Assembly: GCA_027483505.1 (NCBI GenBank)
Contig: JAIXUP010000001.1
Location: 1 to 64,000 of the forward strand
Direction: 5' to 3'
Length of the DNA stretch: 64,000 bases
Source: Hyphomicrobiales bacterium
GTDB taxonomy: Bacteria > Pseudomonadota > Alphaproteobacteria > Rhizobiales > Beijerinckiaceae
The translations under genes were made by a program, and so were the position numbers. The first letter of the stretch is position 1. Each line of letters opens with the position of its first letter. Shown in pieces: positions 44,818-53,735 of this stretch. The notes below the pieces were generated by a model. The model saw only the letters and a list, made by a program, of their open reading frames with translations. It did no database searches and had not been told where the DNA came from.

Positions 44818-45914
44818 GTCAGCCTCAATCCGGCCTGCTTCATCAGCGGCAGGACCCGGTCGCAGAAGAAGGGCAGTTCATAGGTATAGTTGACGAAGGT
44901 CAGCGCCGCGCCGGCATAGCCCTGCGCAGAGATCGCCGCCATGGTCTCGACGATCTTCTCGGGCGTTCCGACCAGCGGGAAGGTCCCGGCCCCGCCGGCG
45001 AAGCGCTTGCGATAGCTGTCGAAGACACGCTTGTCATGCGAGTTGGCGAACTCCTTCTTCGACGCCATGTGGTAATCGACCGCGGCGTGGTCCGCATCCG
45101 TCACCGCGTACTTGTGGTAGTAATCCTCCGCCTCGGCCTGCGTTTCGCGGCAGACCACGTGGCAGACCGTGTAGATGCCGACTTCGCGGCCCACCTTGGC
45201 CGAGCGCTCCTTGATGTCGGCCACGTGCTTGTGGCCATCCTCGAGTTCGCTGAAGGTCGAGAACAGGAAGTCGCAGTTCTGCGCCGCGAAGTCGCGTCCG
45301 GGCGGGCCGAAAGCGGCGTTCATGGTGACCGGGCGCGGCGCCTGCACGCTGGCGGGACGGCTGACCACGCCCTTCAGGTTGTAGTAGACGCCCTCGAAGT
45401 CGAAGGGCTGGCGCGTGCCGTAGCAGCGGTCGACGATGTCGATCCATTCACGGGCCTGACCATAGGCATCGTCGCCGAGCTTGACGCCGAACATGGCGAA
45501 CTCGTCGGGATTCCAGCCGCACACGATGTTCAGGCCGGCACGCCCGCCAGAGATGTGGTCGACTGTAGCCAGCGCTTTCGCGGCGTAGAGCGGGTGAACA
45601 AGCGGCACATGGACCGTCATGAACAGGCCGATGTTACGGGTCGCGCTGGCCAGCCCCGCAGCCCAGGTGAAGGTCTCGAAGGAGTGCTCGCGCACGCGGT
45701 TCTTGCCGCCGAAGCCGCGCCAGCGGGCGATGGGCAGCAGGAACTCCAGACCCGCGCGGTCGGCGATCCCGGCGGCGTTGAGATTGTCGTCCCAGCTGGC
45801 GCGCCACCGTTCGGGAACGTCTGTGATCGCCAGCCCGCCATCGGCATTGGCTGAGAACACGCCCAGCTTGAAGCGGTTGGGACCCTTCAGCGGATGGGCT
45901 CTGCCGGAGATCAT
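44814..45914 (-). CDS. LLM-class flavin-dependent monooxygenase
   Basis: The product has 366 residues. Bacterial luciferase-like barrel features include FLLPIARWRGFGG, SATRNIGLFMTVHVPLVHP and GRAGLNIVCGWNPDEFAMFG, and the C-terminal VGTPEKIVETMAAI. It resembles the RutA/SfnG branch that works with a separate flavin reductase. Reduced FMN would come from the adjacent reductase. The substrate may be a heterocycle or sulfonated compound; the sequence cannot decide. It overlaps the GntR gene by four bases. Confidence 0.88.
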   Translation of the reverse strand: MISGRAHPLKGPNRFKLGVFSANADGGLAITDVPERWRASWDDNLNAAGIADRAGLEFLLPIARWRGFGGKNRVREHSFETFTWAAGLASATRNIGLFMTVHVPLVHPLYAAKALATVDHISGGRAGLNIVCGWNPDEFAMFGVKLGDDAYGQAREWIDIVDRCYGTRQPFDFEGVYYNLKGVVSRPASVQAPRPVTMNAAFGPPGRDFAAQNCDFLFSTFSELEDGHKHVADIKERSAKVGREVGIYTVCHVVCRETQAEAEDYYHKYAVTDADHAAVDYHMASKKEFANSHDKRVFDSYRKRFAGGAGTFPLVGTPEKIVETMAAISAQGYAGAALTFVNYTYELPFFCDRVLPLMKQAGLRLT

Positions 45915-46681
45915 GCTCTGCCTGCCGATCCGGCCTGCCGGGATCTGGTCAGGCCTTCGTCCGTGCTCATCGCCGCCTGGATTTCGTGGGACCGCACGGC
46001 AAAGAAGGCCCGCTCCGCAGCCTTGAGGAAGTTCGTCATGCTGGTGGCCGCCGCCGCCGCGTCGCGCTGGCGGAACGCCCCGTGGAGCGCCTCAAGACCT
46101 TGGCAGACAACGCCGCGCGTGGCGTGGTCGGCCAGGGTGCTGAGGCGCACGGTCTGCACATGGTCGACGAAGCGGGCGATCGTGTTGGCCAGCCGCTCGT
46201 TCCTGACCGCCGAAAGCCAGGCTGTCCGGAAATTGATGTTGGCGAGAATCAGCCGTTCCACGTCATCATCCGCGACGGCCTTGCGCGCCTGCTCAATGGC
46301 TGCGGTCAGTAAGGCCTCATCGGTGGCCGACATGTCTCGCGCCGCATTGGCTGCGGCGAGCGGCTCGAGCAGGTGCCGGATCTCGAAAATGTCCCTGATA
46401 TCGGCGAGGCTGAGCTTTGGCGTCACGAAGCCGCGCGTGGTGCCGACAAGGTATCCCTCGTTCGTCAGCCGGAGCAGGGCCTCGCGCGCAGGCATCCGCG
46501 AGGTGCCATAGGCGGCGGCGACCTCAAGGTCGACCAGACGCTGATCATGGCCGATGGCGCAACGCTGCAGCCTGCCCCTGAGGTCGAGATAGATCCGCTC
46601 GCTCAGATTGTCGCGCCGCAGCAGGCGACGCACCTCGGCAGTCGCGTCGATCCGCTCCCCGGAGCTGTCGTTCGTCGGCAT
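45911..46681 (-). CDS. GntR-family transcriptional regulator with FCD domain
   Basis: The product has 256 residues from the ATG at 46681. The winged helix lies near residues 35-90 with TSRMPAREALLRLTNEGYL. The FCD domain includes NINFRTAWLSAVRNERL and RLSTLADHATRGVV. It heads the catabolic gene train and overlaps its first enzyme gene by four bases. An operator-like inverted repeat at 46678-46697 overlaps its start, which implies autorepression. A start seven codons upstream at 46702 is possible. Confidence 0.88.
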   Translation of the reverse strand: MPTNDSSGERIDATAEVRRLLRRDNLSERIYLDLRGRLQRCAIGHDQRLVDLEVAAAYGTSRMPAREALLRLTNEGYLVGTTRGFVTPKLSLADIRDIFEIRHLLEPLAAANAARDMSATDEALLTAAIEQARKAVADDDVERLILANINFRTAWLSAVRNERLANTIARFVDHVQTVRLSTLADHATRGVVCQGLEALHGAFRQRDAAAAATSMTNFLKAAERAFFAVRSHEIQAAMSTDEGLTRSRQAGSAGRA

Positions 46682-46697
46682 ACTGAATACGGTATGC
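46678..46697. promoter_or_regulatory. Palindromic operator at the GntR start
   Basis: GCATAC (46678-46683) and GTATGC (46692-46697) form a 6-bp inverted repeat with an 8-bp spacer that itself contains ATAC-G-GTAT symmetry. It covers the start codon of the GntR gene. The half-site GTATGCA recurs in the palindrome at 63844-63864. Confidence 0.5.
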
Positions 46698-46828
46698 AGC
46701 AATCAACCGCCCGTCAACCTGCAGGACAAGGGGTCCTCCCCCCGGCCTGATCAATGCTCCGGAACAAGCAGCCCGCGCCCCGATTCGTCCACCGGAGCGC
46801 GGAACCCGTCATCATCTGTGTCGCCACA

Positions 46829-48025
46829 TCAGGGGCAGGGGTCTGCCGGATGCTGATCGAACAGGTTCCATTGCAGGTTGTTGATCTCGATGACGAAGCC
46901 GGGAAGCTGCGCGTCACGCGCCGCATTGAAACAGGTCCCGTCGCCGGTCACGCCGGTGAAACGGATGCCCTTCATGGCCTCGCGGACAGCGGTCCTTTCC
47001 TCGGCGCGCTTGGCCGGGTCGCCGGTGACGCCCGCCTTCTCCATCGCCTGCTTGAGCAGGAAGACGATGTCATAGGCCTGTGCGTCGGTGTGGTGCGGCA
47101 CCTTCTTGGTGGTGAGGCCGCGCCTGGCGTTCTCCTCGGCAAACCGCTTGGTGAAGCTGCGGGTGGCGTCGTTGCGCTCGGCCCAGAACCCGGCGACGAT
47201 CAGGAGCCCGTCAGCATCGCGGCCGAACAGTTCCAGCGCATTCGGGTCGGCGAAAATCTGCGAACCGATTACCCGTCCGGTAAAGCCCTGGCGGCGCAAT
47301 TCCTTGATGACCTTGCCGGCGCTGTCGGGCGTGGCGGCCAGCGCCACGACATCCGGCTTGCGCTCGATGATCTGGGCGATCTGCGGCGCCACGTCGAAGC
47401 TGCGGTACTGGAACGCGACCGGCTCGCCGAAGGTGATCCCGGACGCCCTGAAGATGGCCGGGTAAAACTGCGTGCCCGAGATGTTTGAAACCCGCTCGTC
47501 CGAGAGATACATGATCTCGGCCCTGTCGGTCTTGATGTTCTTGGCGCGCAGGGTGGCGATCAGCCGTCCGAACTGCTTGCCTTCATCGGCCGTCAGGCGC
47601 CAGGCATAGGAGAAATTGCCCGTCAGGCCCGGTTGTGAGGCCGCGTTGGGCATCTGGATGATGCCAAGGCGCTCACCGACCGGGAAGGCGACGGCGGCCT
47701 CGCCCGAGGAGAAGGGCCCGATGATGGCCAGCGCACCGTCATCCTGCGCCAGTTTCTGGGTCGCCGTGGCGGCCTGGCGTGGATCCGAGCCGGTGTCGAA
47801 CTTGATCAGCCGGATCTTCCGGCCGTTGATCCCGCCCTTGGCATTGATCTCCTCGACCGCGAGATCAACCGAGGTCTCGGTGGCTTCGCCAACCGTTTTC
47901 AGCGGCCCGGATTTGACCATGCTGAGACCCAGGACGATCTCCTGCGCGCTGGCCGCGTGGGTGGTCGCGCCGAGCATGGCCAATGCCAGGGCCCCGGTCC
48001 TGAAGCGGTTCTGTGTCATGCGCAT
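46829..48025 (-). CDS. Branched-chain amino acid-type ABC substrate-binding protein
   Basis: The product has 398 residues with a Sec-type signal sequence ending near ATTHAASAQE. The mature part has VLGLSMVKSGPLKTVGEATE, EEINAKGGINGRKIRLI and GPFSSGEAAVAFPVGER, as in LivK-like proteins. Such proteins bind amino acids, amides or aromatic acids. It is encoded last in a unit with ATPases and permeases of the same type. The ligand is not visible. Confidence 0.92.
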   Translation of the reverse strand: MRMTQNRFRTGALALAMLGATTHAASAQEIVLGLSMVKSGPLKTVGEATETSVDLAVEEINAKGGINGRKIRLIKFDTGSDPRQAATATQKLAQDDGALAIIGPFSSGEAAVAFPVGERLGIIQMPNAASQPGLTGNFSYAWRLTADEGKQFGRLIATLRAKNIKTDRAEIMYLSDERVSNISGTQFYPAIFRASGITFGEPVAFQYRSFDVAPQIAQIIERKPDVVALAATPDSAGKVIKELRRQGFTGRVIGSQIFADPNALELFGRDADGLLIVAGFWAERNDATRSFTKRFAEENARRGLTTKKVPHHTDAQAYDIVFLLKQAMEKAGVTGDPAKRAEERTAVREAMKGIRFTGVTGDGTCFNAARDAQLPGFVIEINNLQWNLFDQHPADPCP

Positions 48026-48069
48026 CCGTGTCTCCCGTTGTGGTTGTTATCCCGTGACAATCCGATGGG

Positions 48070-48804
48070 TCAGCCCGCGTGCTGCGCGGCGTGGCCGAAA
48101 TAGGCTGCAGCAAGACGGTCATTGCTGGCAAGGGCCTCCGAGGGGCCTTCGAGAACCACCTTGCCGAGTTCCATCACGAGGCCCCGCGAGGCGATCTCCA
48201 GTGCCATCTGCGTGTTCTGTTCGACCAGCAGGATGGCCAGCCCGTCGGCCCGCAGGTTGCGCAGCAGGTCGAAGAGGCGTTCCACCAGCAAGGGCGATAG
48301 CCCCAGCGAGGGCTCATCAAGCATCATCAGGCGCGGCCGCGCCAGAAGCGCCCGGCTGATCGCCAGCATCTGCTGTTCGCCGCCGGAGAGGACCGAGGCC
48401 GGCATGTCGCGCCGGGCGGCGAGGTTGGGAAAGCGGTCATAGACGCCTTCGACATCGCGCCGGACGTCGGAGTCTGAACGACAATAGGCTCCCATCAGCA
48501 GGTTCTCGTGCACCGTCAGGCTGATTACGATCTGCCGGCCCTCCGGAACGAGCGCCAGCCGCTGTCGCAGCCGCTCGGGCGGCGACATGCGCGTAATGTC
48601 CACGCCGCCGAAGCGGATGCGCCCTGCTGATGCCGGCACAAGCCCCTGCAGTGCCCGGAGCAAGGAGGTCTTCCCGGCGCCATTGGCCCCGAGGACGGTC
48701 ACGAGTTCATCATCCGCGACCTGGAGCGACAGGGCCTTGACGGCATGCGTCCGGCCATAGCGGACATCGAGCCCCTCGACCTCAAGCAGCACGGTCGCCT
48801 CCAT
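48070..48804 (-). CDS. livF: Branched-chain amino acid-type ABC transporter ATPase LivF
   Basis: The product has 244 residues from the ATG at 48804, overlapping livG by 23 bases. Walker A is GANGAGKT, the signature LSGGEQQML and Walker B RLMMLDEPSLGLSP. The ending LVEQNTQMALEIASRGLVM is typical of LivF. It energises the importer. Confidence 0.92.
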   Translation of the reverse strand: MEATVLLEVEGLDVRYGRTHAVKALSLQVADDELVTVLGANGAGKTSLLRALQGLVPASAGRIRFGGVDITRMSPPERLRQRLALVPEGRQIVISLTVHENLLMGAYCRSDSDVRRDVEGVYDRFPNLAARRDMPASVLSGGEQQMLAISRALLARPRLMMLDEPSLGLSPLLVERLFDLLRNLRADGLAILLVEQNTQMALEIASRGLVMELGKVVLEGPSEALASNDRLAAAYFGHAAQHAG

Positions 48805-49573
48805 CGCCGGCAACCCGGCGGCTTCCGAGATAGGCCTCCCGCACCGCAGCGTCGTCCTGCACCGAGCGGGTCGCACCATTGTAGATCAGCCTGCCGAAGT
48901 TGAGCACAACGGTCCGCTCGCACAGGTCGTGGACGAAGGACATGTCGTGCTCAACCACGAGCAGGGTGACCCCATCGGCGGCCACATCTTTCAGGAAGGC
49001 CGACAATTCGGCGGTTTCGCGAGGGTTTAGGCCCGCGGCCGGCTCGTCGAGCATCAGCAGACTGGGGCTGCTCATCAGCGCCCGCACGACCTCGATCTTC
49101 TTGCGCACGCCATAGGGCAGGCTCGAGACCTCCGCGTCCGGATGGACGTCGATCCCGGCGGCCTCAAGGCGCTCGATGGCCATCTGGCGCCAGCGGCCGG
49201 CGCGCTGCCACAGGATCGGCGTCATCAGGTCGCCGAGCCCGCTGGCCTTGGCATGCTGGCCGAGCATGACGTTCTCGATCACCGAAAGGTGCGGCATCAG
49301 CCGGATGTTCTGGAAGGAGCGTGAGAGGCCCGCGCCGATCCGCTGGCGCGATGGCAACCCGTCGATCTGCCGACCCTCGAGCCAGATGCTGCCGCCATCG
49401 AGCGGGTAGACACCCGACATCAGGTTGAACAAGGTGGTCTTGCCCGCACCGTTCGGCCCAATCAGCGCCATGCGCGAACCTTGCGGGACATCGAAGCTGA
49501 CCTGGTCGGCCACGGTCAGGCCGCCGAAGCGCTTGGTCACCTGCTTCAGCGACAGGATCGGTTCAACCGGCAT
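48782..49573 (-). CDS. livG: Branched-chain amino acid-type ABC transporter ATPase LivG
   Basis: The product has 263 residues. Walker A is GPNGAGKT, the LivG-type insert GLSRSFQNIRLMPHLSVIEN is present, and Walker B is LLMLDEPAAGLNPRE. The His switch is in LVVEHDMSFVHDL. It pairs with LivF in the importer; its start overlaps the livM end by 11 bases. Confidence 0.92.
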   Translation of the reverse strand: MPVEPILSLKQVTKRFGGLTVADQVSFDVPQGSRMALIGPNGAGKTTLFNLMSGVYPLDGGSIWLEGRQIDGLPSRQRIGAGLSRSFQNIRLMPHLSVIENVMLGQHAKASGLGDLMTPILWQRAGRWRQMAIERLEAAGIDVHPDAEVSSLPYGVRKKIEVVRALMSSPSLLMLDEPAAGLNPRETAELSAFLKDVAADGVTLLVVEHDMSFVHDLCERTVVLNFGRLIYNGATRSVQDDAAVREAYLGSRRVAGDGGDRAA

Positions 49574-50438
49574 CGGACACCCGCGTGGCGGCTCTGGACG
49601 ATGCAGGCCACCAATTGCGCGGCGAAAGCCGCGCGACCAGGGCCCGTGTCACGATGCCCTGCGGCCTCAGCACCATCATCAGCACGATGACGACGCCGAA
49701 GACCACATAGCGCCACGAGCCGCCGACACGCATCAACTCCGGCAGCAGCGTGAAGAACAGGCTTCCGACCAGCGGTCCCCAGGCGGTCTGGGTTCCGCCG
49801 ATCAGGACGAAGAGCAGGACGTAGATCGACAGCAGCGAGTTGAAATACTGCGCTTCGACAAAGCTGAAGTGATGGGCGTAGAGCGCGCCCGAAAGCCCGG
49901 CGAGCGCGCCGCCGAGCGTGAACATGGCGACCTGAACGGCGCGGACATTCACGCCCATGATGGTCGACACGAGTTCGTCGTCATGGATGCTGCGGATGGC
50001 GAGCCCAAGCCGGCTCGCCATCAGGAAGAAGACCAGGAGCGTGGTAACCACGGCGCAGATGACCAGCGCGCCGACGCCGATATAGTCCGCCACGACCATG
50101 CCGATGGCGCCGCCGAATGTTGGCGAGCGCAGCAGGAATCCCGACACGAACTGACCGAAGGCGAAGGTCGCGAGCACCATGTAGACGCCCCGTGTCCTGA
50201 GCACGGGGAACGAGATCACAAAGCCCACCAGGGCCGAAGCCAGAATGGCCAGCGGGATGGTGACGTTGGCCGGCATGTGGGCGCTGCTCGACAGCCAGGC
50301 TGCTGCATAGGCGCCGATGGCCTGAAATCCGGCGCCGCCGAGGTTGAGCTGCCCTGCCGCTGCGGTGACGAAGATCGCGTAGGCGAAGATCAGGTTGATG
50401 CACAGGATGGCGACGATGCCGCTGGCGTAGCCGCTCAT
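49563..50438 (-). CDS. livM: Branched-chain amino acid-type ABC transporter permease LivM
   Basis: The product has 291 residues and about eight membrane segments. The N-terminus LCINLIFAYAIFVTAAAGQLNLG and the loop ASRLGLAIRSIHDDELVSTI, with its helix-turn recognising the ATPase, mark the LivM family. It forms the pore with LivH. Confidence 0.92.
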   Translation of the reverse strand: MSGYASGIVAILCINLIFAYAIFVTAAAGQLNLGGAGFQAIGAYAAAWLSSSAHMPANVTIPLAILASALVGFVISFPVLRTRGVYMVLATFAFGQFVSGFLLRSPTFGGAIGMVVADYIGVGALVICAVVTTLLVFFLMASRLGLAIRSIHDDELVSTIMGVNVRAVQVAMFTLGGALAGLSGALYAHHFSFVEAQYFNSLLSIYVLLFVLIGGTQTAWGPLVGSLFFTLLPELMRVGGSWRYVVFGVVIVLMMVLRPQGIVTRALVARLSPRNWWPASSRAATRVSDAG

Positions 50439-50463
50439 GACAGGGACCTCGACGCACGGGCCA

Positions 50464-51483
50464 TCACAGCTTCGCCTTGCCGATGGCGGAGGCGCCGAAC
50501 AGGCCCTGAGGCCTGAGAATGATCACGACGAGGAGCAGTCCCCAGACCACCATCTGCACGGAATCGCCGCCGAGGAAATGGATCGACAGCGTCTCGGCCA
50601 GACCGACCAGAAGGCCTCCCGCCACCGCGCCCCAGACTGAACCAAGGCCGCCGAGCACCATCGCTGCAATCGCCTTGGTGCCGATATGCTCGCCCATGAA
50701 TGGCGAGACGTCGCCGTAGTTCACCGTGAACAGGGCGGCGGCGACGCCGGACAGCAGGCCTGTGAGGATGAACACCACCGGCACGATGCGCGCGACATCG
50801 ACGCCCAGCAGCGAGGCCGTGTCGGGGCTCTCTGCAATGGTCCGCAAGGCGCGTCCCATCCGCGTGCGCTTCAGCACATAGGTCAGCGTCGCCACGATCC
50901 CGAGCGCAAGCAGGAGGCTCGCAAGCTGCGGCAGGCCGATCACCAGACCGAAAGCATAGAGGTCCGCCTTGAACGGCACCGGGAACCTCTGCGCCTCGGA
51001 GCCGAGCGCAATCAGCACGAGGTGTTCGAAGATCAGCAGGAAGCCGAGCGACGACACGAGCGGTATGGCATGTTCGGTCGCGTCGCCATGCCGCGTCTTG
51101 AGATAGCGGAAGGTGAACCGCTCCACGATCAGCGAGGCGACCACGGCCACGGCGATGCCGATCAGCAGCGCCAGAAGCCAGCCCCAGCCGCCGGCCACAG
51201 AAAGGTAGCCGCGCGACAGGACACCCCAGGCCACCATGCCGGTGAGCATGAACAAGGTCGGGATGGTGAAGTTCAGGAAGTTCAGGACGCCGATGGTCAG
51301 GGTGAAGGCGACCGCCACCGTCATATAGATCGAGCCCAGCATCAGGCCCGAGACCATCTGCTGCGCAATGACCTTGCCCCCGGCGAAAATGGCGACCGCG
51401 ATGGCCACCAGCACCGCGATCGCCAGCAGGATCGGGCGGACGGGAAGACTTCGGAAAGAGGCCGTTGCACTAGCCTCGCTCAC
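50464..51483 (-). CDS. livH: Branched-chain amino acid-type ABC transporter permease LivH
   Basis: The product has 339 residues. The start is a GTG at 51483 that overlaps the stop of the upstream deacetylase-family gene (GTGA), better supported than the longer frame to 51555. LNFLNFTIPTLFMLTGMVAWG and the cytoplasmic loop TRMGRALRTIAESPDTASL define the LivH family. Translational coupling ties transport to the upstream hydrolase. Confidence 0.9.
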   Translation of the reverse strand: MSEASATASFRSLPVRPILLAIAVLVAIAVAIFAGGKVIAQQMVSGLMLGSIYMTVAVAFTLTIGVLNFLNFTIPTLFMLTGMVAWGVLSRGYLSVAGGWGWLLALLIGIAVAVVASLIVERFTFRYLKTRHGDATEHAIPLVSSLGFLLIFEHLVLIALGSEAQRFPVPFKADLYAFGLVIGLPQLASLLLALGIVATLTYVLKRTRMGRALRTIAESPDTASLLGVDVARIVPVVFILTGLLSGVAAALFTVNYGDVSPFMGEHIGTKAIAAMVLGGLGSVWGAVAGGLLVGLAETLSIHFLGGDSVQMVVWGLLLVVIILRPQGLFGASAIGKAKL

Positions 51484-52394
51484 GCTGTGGCTCCCGCAAT
51501 GTGGCCCGTGTGTTGCGCCCGGTAGGCCTCTGCAACCTGTTCGCGCGTTGCCCACCAGACGCCGTCAAATGAAGCGGCATAGGCCAGGAAGCGCCGGAGC
51601 AGGCTGACCCGGTGCGGCACGCCGATGACATGGGGATGCAGGCCGACATTCATCATCATGCCTGTCGTTGCGCCTTCGGCATAGAGCACGTCAAACTGTT
51701 CCTTCATGCAGTCGAATGCGGCATCATTGGTCAGGCCGCGCCTCTGCAGGAGCGTGAAGTCATTGATCTCGATCGAGTAGGGCACAGCAACAATCGGGCC
51801 AGCATCGGTTGCGACTATGTAGGGCTGGTCGTCATTCATCAGGTCGCACCAGAAGGTGAGACCATTCTCGGCCAGGATCGACGGCGTGTTGGTGGTCCCG
51901 CGCAGCGACGACGACAGCCAGCCTTTCGGCTGCCGGCCCGTCGCCCTGCGGTAGACGTCGAGGGTCTCGGCGATGACCTTGCGCTCCTGATCGGGGGCAT
52001 GCTGCAGGTGGCACAGCAGCTCGCCCTGCTCGTAATTGTGCGGAATCAGCTCGTGTCCATGCTTGAGCGCCGCCTCGATGATGGCAGGGCGCTCAAGCGC
52101 CAGCTTGGCGTTCATCGTGCAGCTTGCCGGGACGCCGGCCGCCGTGAAAATGTCGAACAGGCGCCAGACGCCGACGCGTTGGCCGTATTCGCGCCAGGAG
52201 AAGTTGGGAAAGTCAGGGATGTTGCCGGGCAGTGCATCGGGCAGGATCGACGGCCCGCCGGCATAGTAGGTGGCGCTCGTCGGCTTCAGCAGGTCCCAGA
52301 ATTCGAGGTTGATCGTGACGATCAGGGCCAGTCGTTTGTCGCCGGGCCAGCGCAACTGGCCTCTCGATGGAAAGGGCGCAAACGGATAGTGCAT
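51480..52394 (-). CDS. Polysaccharide deacetylase-family hydrolase (PuuE-like)
   Basis: The product has 304 residues from the ATG at 52394. NodB-fold features are RLALIVTINLEFWDLLKP, ELIPHNYEQGELLCHL with metal-binding His residues, and MNVGLHPHVIGVPHRVSLL. The family includes chitin deacetylases, but also PuuE-type allantoinases and cyclic imidases. No signal peptide is present, so a cytoplasmic amide or imide hydrolase is more likely than a cell-wall enzyme. It is the first gene of the LivH-LivM-LivG-LivF importer operon, coupled by GTGA overlap. Confidence 0.85.
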   Translation of the reverse strand: MHYPFAPFPSRGQLRWPGDKRLALIVTINLEFWDLLKPTSATYYAGGPSILPDALPGNIPDFPNFSWREYGQRVGVWRLFDIFTAAGVPASCTMNAKLALERPAIIEAALKHGHELIPHNYEQGELLCHLQHAPDQERKVIAETLDVYRRATGRQPKGWLSSSLRGTTNTPSILAENGLTFWCDLMNDDQPYIVATDAGPIVAVPYSIEINDFTLLQRRGLTNDAAFDCMKEQFDVLYAEGATTGMMMNVGLHPHVIGVPHRVSLLRRFLAYAASFDGVWWATREQVAEAYRAQHTGHIAGATA

Positions 52395-52467
52395 CGGTGG
52401 TTCGCATCCTCGGCTTGGTGGCGGCGACAAGATGGACACTTGCCCGGTCATCCGCACAGCGACATAC

Positions 52468-52479
52468 TTGTCCGGACAA
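52468..52479. promoter_or_regulatory. Perfect 12-bp palindrome between divergent genes
   Basis: TTGTCCGGACAA is a perfect palindrome in the 133-bp gap between the deacetylase-family gene and the FAD monooxygenase. Its form fits an operator for a GntR- or TetR-type regulator able to control both directions. The regulator is not identified. Confidence 0.5.
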
Positions 52480-52527
52480 TTGCATGATGACTGCCTCGCG
52501 CGGGCTGTCAAGGAAGGTCCCGTCACA

Positions 52528-53727
52528 ATGAGCGTCACCAACAGGATCCTGATCATCGGGGCCGGGCCGGTTGGCTTGGTGGCGGCCAATCTGCTGGTGG
52601 ACGAGGGCCTTGCGGTGACGCTGATCGAGGCGTCCGCAGACCTGCCGCGCGACTTGAGGGCCTCGACCTTCCATCCGCCCACGCTCGACATGCTCGAGCG
52701 CTTTGGCGTTACGGACAGCATGATCGCGCAGGGCCTGATCTGTCCGACATGGCAATTCCGCGACCGTAACGAGGGCGCGGTGGCCACCTTCGAACTGGCC
52801 CGCCTCGGCGAAGAAACGCGCCATCCGTATCGGCTGCAATGCGAGCAGTGGCGGCTCGGAGAGATGCTGCACGCACGGCTCATGCGCCATCCGCTCGCAA
52901 CGCTCCACTTCGGGTGCAAGGCGCTTGGCGCCCGCCAGAACGGCAGCGGCGTCGAGGTCGAACTGCTCGACAGCGACGGTGTGAAACAGACCCTGTCGGG
53001 AGCTTTCGTGATCGGATCGGACGGCATCGGCAGCGTCGTGCGCAAGGCCATGGGCGCTGAATTCGAAGGTCAGACGATTCCCGAAATCTTCCTGACGATC
53101 TCCACGACGTTCGACTTCAGCAGCGCCATTCCCGACATCGCCAACATCTCCTACATCTCCGACCCGGAGGAATGGTTCGTGTTGATCCGTACGGCCAGCG
53201 TCTGGCGGGCCCTGTTTCCGGTCGATTCAAGCCTGACCGATCAGGAGGTCACCGCGCCCGACCGGATCGAGCGTCTGCTGCAGGGCGCCGTCGCGCGGCC
53301 CGAGCCCTACGAGGTCAGGCACCGGACCGCTTACCGCGTCCACGAGCGGGTTGCGTCGCGCTATGTTTCCGGACGGATGCTGATTGCCGGAGACGCTGCG
53401 CACGTGAACAATCCGCTCGGCGGCATGGGCCTGAACGGCGGCATCCATGATGCGTTCAACCTGGCGGAGAAACTCACCGCCGTGATGCGTGGAGCGCCAC
53501 TGGACTCGCTGGGCGCCTATGAGCGCCAGCGCCGCAAGGTGGCCCTCGACGTGGTGCAGCAGACCACGCTGCGCAACCGTGCCATGCTCAACACCCGCGA
53601 GCCGGCAGCGCGGGCGGACTACTATGCCGACCTGCGCCGGACGGTGGCTGATCCGCAGGCCCACAAGGCCTATCTGATGCGCACGTCGATGATTCAGTCG
53701 CTGCGGGACGTCGCCAGCATTCCCTGA
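52528..53727 (+). CDS. FAD-dependent aromatic monooxygenase
   Basis: The product has 399 residues from the ATG at 52528, with AAGGAAGG upstream. The FAD-binding motif IIGAGPVGLVAA is at the N-terminus, GSDGIGSVVRKAMG carries the DG motif, and the third motif GDAAHVNNPLGGMGLNGG lies near residue 285. Such enzymes hydroxylate aromatic rings using NAD(P)H and oxygen. It diverges from the importer operon and probably acts on the imported compound or a product. Confidence 0.88.
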   Translation: MSVTNRILIIGAGPVGLVAANLLVDEGLAVTLIEASADLPRDLRASTFHPPTLDMLERFGVTDSMIAQGLICPTWQFRDRNEGAVATFELARLGEETRHPYRLQCEQWRLGEMLHARLMRHPLATLHFGCKALGARQNGSGVEVELLDSDGVKQTLSGAFVIGSDGIGSVVRKAMGAEFEGQTIPEIFLTISTTFDFSSAIPDIANISYISDPEEWFVLIRTASVWRALFPVDSSLTDQEVTAPDRIERLLQGAVARPEPYEVRHRTAYRVHERVASRYVSGRMLIAGDAAHVNNPLGGMGLNGGIHDAFNLAEKLTAVMRGAPLDSLGAYERQRRKVALDVVQQTTLRNRAMLNTREPAARADYYADLRRTVADPQAHKAYLMRTSMIQSLRDVASIP

Positions 53728-53735
53728 CCGGTCGT

